DNA of 64,000 nucleotides from assembly GCA_016291905.1 (NCBI GenBank), contig JAEEZS010000009.1, positions 1 through 64,000 of the forward strand. The letters run 5' to 3'. Source of the stretch: Bacteroidaceae bacterium. Its GTDB lineage: Bacteria > Bacteroidota > Bacteroidia > Bacteroidales > Bacteroidaceae. Positions 9,446 to 17,289 of the stretch are shown here, in pieces (position 1 is the stretch's first letter; every line of letters begins with the position of its first letter). The position numbers were made by a program, and so were the translations under genes. Under the pieces are notes generated by a model that did no database searches, had not been told where the DNA came from, and saw only the letters and a program-made list of their open reading frames with translations.

Positions 9446-12400
9446 ATGAAGAAAGCGCTCAAGATAACCGGCATCACTCTTGCCTCGCTTCTCGGCCTCG
9501 TCCTTTTGGTGGTACTCATTGCCTGCTGGCTCATCTTCACCCCGGCACGGCTCACTTCCATTGTCGGCAAGGTGGCCGACAAATACATCACCTGCGACAC
9601 CCGGATCGGGCGCGTCAACCTCACCCTCTTCAAAACCTTTCCCCAGCTGGGGCTTGACGTGAGCGACGTCGTCCTCATCAACCCCACGGAGGGAGCCTCC
9701 ACTGACACCGTGGCGACGCTCGGCCATCTGACGCTGGCCGTTGATGCCAAAGCTTTTCTTCGCGACCGCTCCATCATCGTCCGCGGGCTGGATATCGCCG
9801 ACGGCAACGCCTACCTCTACACCTCTCCCTCGGGAGCCTCCAACCTTGACATCTTTCCCAAGAGCGACAAGGAGAAGAAACCATCCACCTTCGACCTCTC
9901 CTCGCTCGACGTTGATATTGACCACGTCAACGTCAACCGTCTCGGCGCCACCATCGACAACCGCAAGGCGGGGCTCAATGCCAGTGCCTACGTCCTCGAC
10001 CTGGGGCTGAAGGGAATGCTGAAAGAGGGTAACATCGACGCCACCGTTGATGCCGACATTCCCATGGCCGTCGTCGAAAAGGCAGGCGAAAAGACAATGC
10101 AGGCTGCCGTGGAGCAGCTGGGGCTGAAAGCCGACGTCAACTATGCTGCCAACACTGCCGGCAAGGCCGACGTCACCCTCACCACCGGCCACACAGTCTT
10201 CACCCAAGGCGACATGAACGCCCTACTCGACAAGCTGACCGTGAAGGCCGAGGGCGACCTGAACGGCACGAAAAGCTGGCACGGCGCTGCCGAACTGACA
10301 GCCACTACCCCTGCACTCACCCTCGGCGGCGAAAAGCCCATGGCTGTTGATGGCGGCGAGCTGCGAGTCGGCTTCCTCGGCGAGTTCGACGGCACCAGAT
10401 ACTACCTCACCCCTGCCTCCGTCACCCTCACATCGGGCACCCTTACCCTGGATAGAGACAAGCTGATCGACAAGGGCAACGTCAAATTTAGCGCTGGGCT
10501 AGCTGCTGACACCACGTTCAGCCGCATCGACATCAGCAAGGGCATCGTCAGCCTCAACCAGTTCGACATCAATCTCGACGGCACCGTCAACCGCCCCGAC
10601 TCCACCACCCTCGATGCTGACGTCCACCTCGCCACCAACCGCTGGAACCTGAAGGAGGTGCTTGCCCTCGTGCCGCGGTCATACCGCAAGTCGCTCTCGG
10701 CCATCCGTGTCAACGACGGCGTGGCGCAGCTCGACGTCAAAGCCAATGCCGGTATCCACAGCGGGCAGTTTGCCATCAGCACCGCCAACGCGGGCGTCAC
10801 CCTCGATCGCCTCAACGGCGTGCTCTCCGACAGCATCTCCGTCGTCGCCCCACGACTGACGGCCGACGTCACCATCCCCGCCAAGCGCACCACCTCGCAG
10901 TTCAAGGAGTTTGCCCAGGGTACGCTGAAGGCCACCTCGCTTGCCGTACAGATAAAGGACAACCTGCAGTCATCACTCACCAACCTGCAGTCAACCTTCA
11001 GCCTCTCCGACGTGACAAACAAGAAGGTGCCCTTCTCCGCCAAGGCCCGTATGACCATGGGCACCCTCGCCGCCACCATCGACACCGTCGATGCGCGGCT
11101 GACGCAGCCCGTCATCGAGGCCACCATGGTCACCCCCACCGGCAAGAACGCCCGGCCGCGCTACGAGGCCACCCTCACCACCAGCGCCCTCGACGGCAAG
11201 CTGGGCCGCCTGCTTGCTGCCAACAGCGGGGCACTCACCGTCAAGACATCAGCCACACAGCCTGCTAAAAACAAGAAGGGCGACTTCCTCACCCTGTGGA
11301 ACCCCAAGCTCAACGCCAGCCTCACCACCGCCCATGCTGACCTTGCCCTGCTGCCCGTGCCCGTGGACATCCCCAGCATCCGCTTCGACTTCACCCCCGG
11401 CCGCCTCACCATCGACGACAGCCTGATACGCCTCGGCAAGAGCGACTTCAGCCTGCGCGGCGACATCACCAACCTCGATGCCTGGCTGGCCAAGACGGGG
11501 CTGCTCAGCGGCAACCTTGCCTTCACCTCCAACTACACCGACGTCAGCGAAATCATGGACATTGTCAGTGGCCTCGGAGCCAAGGACAGCACCGCCACCA
11601 CCGACACGGCTAAGCCCCAAGCCGCCTTTGCCGACGACGAGGTAAAGGAGGACAACCCCTTCATGGTGCCGCTGGGAGCCGACATCTTCTTCCGCACCGA
11701 CATCAAGACCGCCAACTGGAACGGCTTCGACTTCCACAACGTGGGCGGCAAGGTCACCTGCCGCGACGGCGTGCTGGTGCTTGAGGAGATAGGCTTCACC
11801 TCCAAGGCCGCCACCATGCAGCTCACCGCCATGTACAAGTCGCCCCGCAAGAACCACCTCTTTGCCGGCATCGACTTCCACCTGATGGACATCGAGATTG
11901 ACGACCTCATCCGCATGATACCCAAGGTCGATTCCATCGTTCCCATGCTGAAGTCGTTCGACGGGCAGGCACAGTTCCACCTCGCCGGCGAGTCGTACCT
12001 GAAGTCGAACTACGACTTCAAGCTCAGCACCCTGCGCGGCGCTGCCGCCATTGAGGGCAAGGATCTGGTGGTACTCCCCTCCTCCACCTTCGCCACCATC
12101 AAGAAGTACCTGATGACCGACAAGTCCACCGAAAACCGCATCGACAGCCTCGACGTGGAGCTCAGCGTCTTCAAGGACGAGGTTGACCTCTACCCCTTCC
12201 GCGTACGTCTCGGCCAATACGAGGCCATCGTGGCAGGGCGGCACAATATCAACCGCGACTTCGACTTCAACTACCACCTCTCCGTCACCGACGCCCCTGT
12301 GCCCGTGCGCCTCGGCCTTGACGTCAGCGGCACGCTCGACGACATGCACTACAAGCTCGCCCCCTGCCGCTACAACAACCTCTACAAGCCCGAGCGCCGC

Positions 12401-12502
12401 AACGGCATCCAGGAGCGCACCCTCCAGCTCAAGACGCTCATCAACGAGTCGCTCAAGCGCAACGTCAAGCCCGTCGAGTACTACGACGAAGGGAAGCCAT
12501 AA
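9446..12502 (+). CDS. AsmA-family membrane protein
   Basis: 1018 residues with one N-terminal membrane helix (about residues 8-30) followed by a very long periplasmic beta-rich region. The beginning (ITCDTRIGRVNLTLFKTFPQLGLDVSDVVL) is the AsmA/TamB-type lipid-transfer fold start, and the last ~150 residues (SLDVELSVFKDEVDLYPFRVRLGQYEAIVAG) match the AsmA-like C-terminal region. Family members are thought to bridge the inner and outer membranes and move phospholipid. ATG 9446 follows the lipoprotein stop by one base. The gene is markedly GC-rich with strong third-position bias, which creates long antisense open frames that I consider spurious. Confidence 0.82.
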   Translation: MKKALKITGITLASLLGLVLLVVLIACWLIFTPARLTSIVGKVADKYITCDTRIGRVNLTLFKTFPQLGLDVSDVVLINPTEGASTDTVATLGHLTLAVDAKAFLRDRSIIVRGLDIADGNAYLYTSPSGASNLDIFPKSDKEKKPSTFDLSSLDVDIDHVNVNRLGATIDNRKAGLNASAYVLDLGLKGMLKEGNIDATVDADIPMAVVEKAGEKTMQAAVEQLGLKADVNYAANTAGKADVTLTTGHTVFTQGDMNALLDKLTVKAEGDLNGTKSWHGAAELTATTPALTLGGEKPMAVDGGELRVGFLGEFDGTRYYLTPASVTLTSGTLTLDRDKLIDKGNVKFSAGLAADTTFSRIDISKGIVSLNQFDINLDGTVNRPDSTTLDADVHLATNRWNLKEVLALVPRSYRKSLSAIRVNDGVAQLDVKANAGIHSGQFAISTANAGVTLDRLNGVLSDSISVVAPRLTADVTIPAKRTTSQFKEFAQGTLKATSLAVQIKDNLQSSLTNLQSTFSLSDVTNKKVPFSAKARMTMGTLAATIDTVDARLTQPVIEATMVTPTGKNARPRYEATLTTSALDGKLGRLLAANSGALTVKTSATQPAKNKKGDFLTLWNPKLNASLTTAHADLALLPVPVDIPSIRFDFTPGRLTIDDSLIRLGKSDFSLRGDITNLDAWLAKTGLLSGNLAFTSNYTDVSEIMDIVSGLGAKDSTATTDTAKPQAAFADDEVKEDNPFMVPLGADIFFRTDIKTANWNGFDFHNVGGKVTCRDGVLVLEEIGFTSKAATMQLTAMYKSPRKNHLFAGIDFHLMDIEIDDLIRMIPKVDSIVPMLKSFDGQAQFHLAGESYLKSNYDFKLSTLRGAAAIEGKDLVVLPSSTFATIKKYLMTDKSTENRIDSLDVELSVFKDEVDLYPFRVRLGQYEAIVAGRHNINRDFDFNYHLSVTDAPVPVRLGLDVSGTLDDMHYKLAPCRYNNLYKPERRNGIQERTLQLKTLINESLKRNVKPVEYYDEGKP

Positions 12503-12640
12503 AAGCCCGAAAAGGAGCAGCGCGTCACACAGCGAGCGGAAGTCGTAGTCGCCCGTCTTGACGGCGCGGTTGGTGGCGTAGTCAACGCCCTCGGCGCCGC
12601 GGGGGTTACTGCAAGCCACAATCTGATAAGTAACTGGCAT
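12503..12640 (-). pseudogene. 5' remnant of an HU-like DNA-binding protein gene
   Basis: From ATG 12640 the minus strand reads MPVTYQIVACSNPRGAEGV, then DYATNRAVKTGDYDFRSLCDAL. This matches the opening of the Bacteroidota HU-related proteins (extended N-terminus, 'NPRG', 'gvtDfddLcd'). Similarity then stops at the end of the AsmA gene: the frame runs on into AsmA antisense and the body of the HU domain is missing. A well-formed promoter (12782-12813) precedes it, so a short transcript may still be made. It is a truncated gene, possibly left from a mobile element, because repeat-rich DNA follows. Confidence 0.55.
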
Positions 12641-12781
12641 GGCACACAATTTTTAGATAGTTAGACAATAGAATTTTAGTTAAGAATTAAGAGTCAAGAA
12701 AAATAGTCCGTTCGTCTGCCGTGCACTGCATCCGGCGGGGCTATCGTCCGCGCGCGCTCTTGAACTTCTTAATTCACGATG

Positions 12782-12813
12782 CAAAATTACGCATAATTCT
12801 TGAATACACCAAA
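12782..12813 (-). promoter_or_regulatory. Bacteroidota promoter before the HU-like remnant
   Basis: On the minus strand TTTGG is followed by 19 bases and TAATTTTG, a near-perfect match to the TTTG-N19/20-TAnnTTTG pattern. It points at the truncated HU-like gene 142 bases downstream. Confidence 0.7.
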
Positions 12814-12871
12814 TTTTTATGCACTTTTTTTCAAAAAAATCGCATTTTTTAGGAAATCCCGTTTTTGGGGG

Positions 12872-13071
12872 GTGTGACCTTGTGACCTTGTGACCTGTGA
12901 CCTTTCGCCTTTCGCACGTGTGCGCGATATTATTATATTAAGATATATGGAAATATATTAATTATATATTATATTATAAATAATACTTATAACTTTCTAA
13001 TATATAATAACCACGCGTGCGTACCCACGCGAAAGGAAAGGTCACAAAAGTCACAGGTCACAAGGTCACGC
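12872..13071. repeat. Inverted octamer-array element A around an AT-rich core
   Basis: The left arm (12872-12917) contains four to five copies of GTGACCTT, with variants, on the plus strand, then CCTTTCGCCTTTCGC. The right arm (13028-13071) is the inverted counterpart (CGCGAAAGGAAAGGTCAC...). Between them, 12928-13010 is almost entirely A and T. The arms could pair into a long cruciform or hairpin. Nothing here looks coding. The intergenic stretch 12641-12871 holds the HU-like promoter and otherwise nothing I can assign. Confidence 0.75.
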
Positions 13072-13122
13072 TTTAACATTGTTGAAAAGAGCCTGAAGCC
13101 CTCCCGCTACACCCGTACTTCT

Positions 13123-13234
13123 TATTGCGCACACCCGACCTTCTATCATGTGCAAAGGCCCTGTTATCGCACACGAAGGCCCTTCTGGCGTGTACGAAGG
13201 CCTTAATATCGCGAACGTCCGTCTTTATGTCGCG
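13123..13234. repeat. 21-bp tandem array 1 (five degenerate units)
   Basis: Units begin at 13123, 13144, 13165, 13186 and 13207, exactly 21 bases apart, with a partial unit at 13228. The shared core is TATCGCACACGAAGGCC-like, with substitutions in each copy. It lies between the second (13028-13071) and third (13242-13287) GTGACC arms. An open frame crosses it and gives a heptad peptide, but no start or context supports translation. Confidence 0.75.
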
Positions 13235-13241
13235 TTTTTTA

Positions 13242-13287
13242 GCGTGACTTTGTGACCTTGTGACCTGTGACCTTTGTGACCTTTTTC
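13242..13287. repeat. Third GTGACCTT arm
   Basis: GTGACTTT, GTGACCTT, GTGACC and GTGACCTTTGTGACC repeat in tandem here, in the same orientation as the arm at 12872 and opposite to the arm at 13028. It ends 36 bases before the dsbD stop codon, so read-through dsbD transcripts would contain it. Confidence 0.7.
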
Positions 13288-13323
13288 GTTTTATGATTAC
13301 ACAATGACACGGTGAAAAACCGC

Positions 13324-15192
13324 TCACTTCAGTCCGCTTCGGAGCCAGTCAAGGAAGGCGGGGATGTCCTCGTCGTAGCTACGCGGGGAAGCAAGAAGCT
13401 GCTCGTCGGCATCCATCAGCACGTAGAATGGCTGTGCATTGGCACCGAAACGGCTGCGCTGCAGGTAGCTCCACTTGTCGCCCACCGTGCGCAGGGTGAC
13501 GGCACGGCCGTTCTCAGTAACGTGGAGCGGCGCGGGCAACGAGGTCTTGTCGTCGACCATGAGGGTGACGAGGATGTAACGGCTGTCGATGATGGCGCGC
13601 ACGCGGTCGTCGGAGAGCACACTCTGCTCCATCTTGCGGCAGTTGACGCAGCCGTAGCCGCTGAAGTCGAGCATCAGGGGCTTGCCCTGAGCACGGGCAG
13701 CAGCGAGGGCCTCGTCGTAGTCAGCAAACTGGGCGTGGACGGTCTTGTCGTAGAGGTTGAAATCCTGCGTGCTCATGGGCGGAGCAAAAGCGCTAATGGC
13801 CTTGCAAGGGGCGCCCCAGAGGCCGGGCACCATGTAGAGGGCAAAGGCGAAGCTGATGACGGCCAGCACAAAGCGGGTGACGCTGGTGTGGTGCACCTCG
13901 TCGTCGTGGCGGAAGCGTATCCACCCTATCAGGTAGCAGCCCAGCAGCAGCGCCAGCACTATCCAGAGGCAGAGGAAGGTGGTGCGCCCGAGGATGCCCC
14001 AGCCGTAGGCGAGGTCGGCCACGGAGAGGAACTTCAGCGAGAAGGCAATTTCCACAAACGCCAGCACTACCTTGACGGTGTTCATCCAACCGCCGCTCTT
14101 GGGGGCCGATTTCAGCCAGGCGGGGAAGATGGCAAACAGCGTGAAGGGCAGCGCCAGGGCGAGGGAGAAGCCCAGCATGCCGATGGTGGGGCCGAGGATG
14201 TTGCCCGTGGTGCCCACCTCGACGAGCAGGAAGCCGATGATGGGGCCGGTGCACGAGAACGAGACGAGCGTCAGCGTGAACGCCATGAGGAAGATGCCCA
14301 GCAGGCCGCCGGCCTTCTCGGCCTTACCATCGACGGAGGTGCTCCACGACGAGGGCAGCGTGAGCTCAAACGCGCCGAGGAACGAAAAGCCGAACACCAG
14401 CAGCAGCAGGAAGAAGAAGAGGTTGGGGATGGCGGCGGTGGAGAGGGCGTTGAGGGCACTGGCACCGAAGATGAGGGTGATGAGCAGCCCCAGCAGCACG
14501 TAGATGACGACGATGCTGGCGCCGTAGAGGTAGGCATCGCGACGCCCGCGCTTCTTGTCTTTGTTACGCTTAAGGAAGAAGCTGACGGTCATGGGGATGA
14601 TGGGCCAGACACAGGGGGTGACAAGGGCAATCAGTCCGCCCAGCACACCGGCGAAGAAGATGGCCCAAAGGTTTTTTCTGGAACTGATGTCTGCCCCCTT
14701 GTACTCCTGAACTACTGCACTACTTGAGCCCTTTTTGTTATAACTGAACTCCTCGTTCGTCGGGGGGAGGCAGTTGGTGTCGTTACAGGCGCCGTACTGG
14801 AAATAACCCGCCACGGCATAGTCGGCCGATGTGAGCGTGAGCGGCTGAACGAATGTCACCCGCTGCTCAAAGAAGCGGACGTTCATGCCGAACATGGTAT
14901 CGTATTCGTCGTGCTCTTCGCCGTCGGTGAACGTCAGCTCGCCCGCCTCAGCCCCCTCGAGCGTCTCGAAGGTGACGGCAGCCGCCACAGGGCCATCCGT
15001 GATGTTCGTTGAATAGACGTGCCACCCCTTGTCGATGGTGAGGGCGAAGCGGATTTCAGCACTCCCCTCGCCTGTCGGGACAAATGTGGTGGACACCTTC
15101 ACGGGCTCCTGTATCTGGGCAAACACAGGAAGAGCAGAGAATAGTAATGAAAAAAGAATAAAGAATGAATGACGGAAAGTCTTACTTCTCAT
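13324..15192 (-). CDS. dsbD: Thiol:disulfide interchange protein DsbD
   Basis: 622 residues in the usual three-part order: signal peptide and periplasmic DsbC/DsbD-N domain (about 25-150, with the pair CNDTNC near 135-140), a membrane domain of about eight helices (about 180-470) with the redox cysteines in LVTPCVWPIIP and SFSCTGP, and a C-terminal thioredoxin domain with C515-V-N-C518. It carries electrons from cytoplasmic thioredoxin to periplasmic disulfide enzymes. It starts 4 bases after the end of the upstream unknown gene and is probably co-transcribed with it. Confidence 0.93.
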   Translation of the reverse strand: MRSKTFRHSFFILFSLLFSALPVFAQIQEPVKVSTTFVPTGEGSAEIRFALTIDKGWHVYSTNITDGPVAAAVTFETLEGAEAGELTFTDGEEHDEYDTMFGMNVRFFEQRVTFVQPLTLTSADYAVAGYFQYGACNDTNCLPPTNEEFSYNKKGSSSAVVQEYKGADISSRKNLWAIFFAGVLGGLIALVTPCVWPIIPMTVSFFLKRNKDKKRGRRDAYLYGASIVVIYVLLGLLITLIFGASALNALSTAAIPNLFFFLLLLVFGFSFLGAFELTLPSSWSTSVDGKAEKAGGLLGIFLMAFTLTLVSFSCTGPIIGFLLVEVGTTGNILGPTIGMLGFSLALALPFTLFAIFPAWLKSAPKSGGWMNTVKVVLAFVEIAFSLKFLSVADLAYGWGILGRTTFLCLWIVLALLLGCYLIGWIRFRHDDEVHHTSVTRFVLAVISFAFALYMVPGLWGAPCKAISAFAPPMSTQDFNLYDKTVHAQFADYDEALAAARAQGKPLMLDFSGYGCVNCRKMEQSVLSDDRVRAIIDSRYILVTLMVDDKTSLPAPLHVTENGRAVTLRTVGDKWSYLQRSRFGANAQPFYVLMDADEQLLASPRSYDEDIPAFLDWLRSGLK

Positions 15193-15196
15193 AACG

Positions 15197-17260
15197 TTAA
15201 TACCTTATGCGGTTGAATTTGTTTCTTTTCAATGCTCGTGCCGTCCGCTTGGCTATACGCTGGGCATCGGCGGCAGGGAGGTTGGTGTAGAACACCACAC
15301 GACGCACCGCCACCAACTGCCCTGCCTTGACGGCATGGGGCTCGTCGCTGTAGTAGGCGGTGACGAGGCGGTAGCCAACGGAATTTATGTATTCCGTCGT
15401 GGTGCCAAGTTGGGGCACGGAGCCGTCAGTGATGACGCTGACGGCATCGTCAATGGTCATCCACCCCTTGCCGCCCTGCACCATGCGAGTGGTAGCCGTG
15501 AAGGGGTCGTGGCTGATGGCCAGCACGCCGCTTCGTTCGGCGGTGATGACGGCATCGACGTTGGCAAAGACGCTGTCGCAGAAGATGACGGCATCGCCTT
15601 CGGTGGAAATGAGGGTGAAGCGGCGTGTGAGCGCATCGTCGTTGGTGCTAAGGGCACCTTTCAACGTCCAGCGTGTGCCATCAAGTGTGATGACAGGGTC
15701 GCCCAACGGACGGGCATTAGTGCGCCGTCCTTCCACCTCGTACCAGCCGAGAATATTACCCGTGTTGTGGGCTCGGAAGGGGATGATGATTTTGTTGCGG
15801 TCGGGACTGTCGGCGGTAAAATAGCCGGTGTAGCTCCTAAGCCCTTCGCTCCACGAGAAACAGCTGAAGCGCTGGGGAGTATAGGCACGGACAATCTGCT
15901 GTGAGGGGAATTCTCTGGCTTCGGCATGAGCTGCGCGGAAGTCATCCCACAGCGTGGGCTGCAAGTCGGCCGTGGAGGCGAGGTGGTGCATGAGCCATGT
16001 CATCATTACTCGGTGAGCCTGCACTCCCATGCGGCGGGCACCGACATCGGGACGCAGCAGCCAGCTGCCGTCAGGAGTGGTTTTCTGACGGGCTGCGATG
16101 TGCTTGACGGCCATGTTCTCAAGCATCAAGGCATCGGGATGGCGGAGGTAGCAGGCAGCGGTGGAGTACGACGTCACCTGATCGTAGAGGAACATGCTCC
16201 AGTCGTTGCCGTTGGGCATGGCAAGTTCGCCGTCGGCAAGCGCAAGGTCGGCCAGAACGCGGTCCATCACCTCGCGCTGGTTGTGGAGCAGCGCCCGTGT
16301 CTGCCAGGGGCTGCCGAAGAGGCGCAGGGCGACGATGCTCTCGCCCAGTTCCTGCATGACGACATTCTGGTAGGAGGTGTGGAAGTAGTTGTGGTTCTGT
16401 AGGGTGTAGTCATCGAAAAGGTTGGGACCACGATAGAGTTTGGCGACTGTGACGTTGTCGCGCTCGGGGTCGATAACGGTGTGGTTCGTCTTATCAGAGG
16501 GATGAGAATAGCAGTTGATGGCAAAGGCACGGAGCCGCTCGAACCAGCGTGGCGCCAGAGGGTCGTCGGGGAAGAGGCCGAGGGCACAGGCAAGGACGTT
16601 GGTCTCCCAGCCGTTCTCCTCCGCCTTGGTATCGCCGCGGAAGCCGGTAGGAATCTCGCGTTCCAGCTCGTAGTTACACTCCGCTTTCAGAAGGTTATAG
16701 ATGTAGGTCCACTCGTAGTCGGCAAGGACCTCCTTCTGGAAAAAGGCGGAAAAGGCCACCGAGAGTGCCCAGAGGGAGCTCTCCCACTGGTAGTCGGTAG
16801 CCGAGAGCGAGCCCCAGTAGTCGCCACCGCGGCAGGGCTTCAGGCGGTTGGATTTATGGGTGGAATAAGCAAAGACAAGCGATTGACGGGCCATGTGGGA
16901 AATGTCGCTCCAGGTGATTCCCTCAGGCAACGCCACCTCGTCACGGCCATATTTGAAAAGGAAGGCGCAGACCATCGAAAGGTCTGCATTGGGACGGACA
17001 CCACGCTCGTTGGCTGCCATGGTGTCCTCGCCCTTGAAGCAGCCGCATTTGTCGCCCACCGTATTGGGTTCGGCGCAGGGCTGCCATTGCGCCTTGACAT
17101 AGGGCATAAAATCAGCCAGCATCTGAAGCAGCCCACTCATCATCACGGGTTCCTCGACGAAGTCGGAAGTGATAACCCCCTCAACAGGCGAGCCATCGGC
17201 CCAGACTGTTGCTGTGCCGATGGTCGCCATAAGGAGGAGTGACAATAGTGTGCGCTTCAA
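15197..17260 (-). CDS. Large secreted protein of unknown function, possibly alpha/alpha toroid plus beta-sandwich
   Basis: 687 residues with a clear signal peptide ending near VWADG. The first ~430 residues are rich in helices and aromatic residues (DYWGSLSATDYQWESSLWAL, NHNYFHTSYQNV, NGNDWSMFLYDQ), as in alpha/alpha-barrel glycan-active enzymes. The rest (from about 440) is strand-rich (NTGNILGWYEVEGRR, DGTRWTLKGA). This layout is like polysaccharide lyases of the heparinase or chondroitinase type, with Asn-His-Asn and Tyr-rich patches that could form an active site, but I cannot assign a family with confidence. It lies between the Ser-rich repeat protein and dsbD on the same strand. Confidence 0.6.
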   Translation of the reverse strand: MKRTLLSLLLMATIGTATVWADGSPVEGVITSDFVEEPVMMSGLLQMLADFMPYVKAQWQPCAEPNTVGDKCGCFKGEDTMAANERGVRPNADLSMVCAFLFKYGRDEVALPEGITWSDISHMARQSLVFAYSTHKSNRLKPCRGGDYWGSLSATDYQWESSLWALSVAFSAFFQKEVLADYEWTYIYNLLKAECNYELEREIPTGFRGDTKAEENGWETNVLACALGLFPDDPLAPRWFERLRAFAINCYSHPSDKTNHTVIDPERDNVTVAKLYRGPNLFDDYTLQNHNYFHTSYQNVVMQELGESIVALRLFGSPWQTRALLHNQREVMDRVLADLALADGELAMPNGNDWSMFLYDQVTSYSTAACYLRHPDALMLENMAVKHIAARQKTTPDGSWLLRPDVGARRMGVQAHRVMMTWLMHHLASTADLQPTLWDDFRAAHAEAREFPSQQIVRAYTPQRFSCFSWSEGLRSYTGYFTADSPDRNKIIIPFRAHNTGNILGWYEVEGRRTNARPLGDPVITLDGTRWTLKGALSTNDDALTRRFTLISTEGDAVIFCDSVFANVDAVITAERSGVLAISHDPFTATTRMVQGGKGWMTIDDAVSVITDGSVPQLGTTTEYINSVGYRLVTAYYSDEPHAVKAGQLVAVRRVVFYTNLPAADAQRIAKRTARALKRNKFNRIRY

Positions 17261-17289
17261 AGCCTTTAGGAGAAAAGGTTAGTTGGCGA

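Noticed and set aside
11249-12500. Long antisense frame through the AsmA gene
   Set aside because: Only its first ~46 codons beyond the AsmA stop (the HU-like remnant) look natural; the rest is a shadow of AsmA.
13123-13234. CRISPR array
   Set aside because: Units are directly adjacent without unique spacers, and no cas genes are present; the same holds for the other tandem arrays.
13312-14727. A 471-residue open frame antisense to dsbD
   Set aside because: It is the complement of a clearly real gene; its composition (very rich in Glu, Gly, Arg, Gln and Val) is what GC-rich third positions give on the opposite strand.
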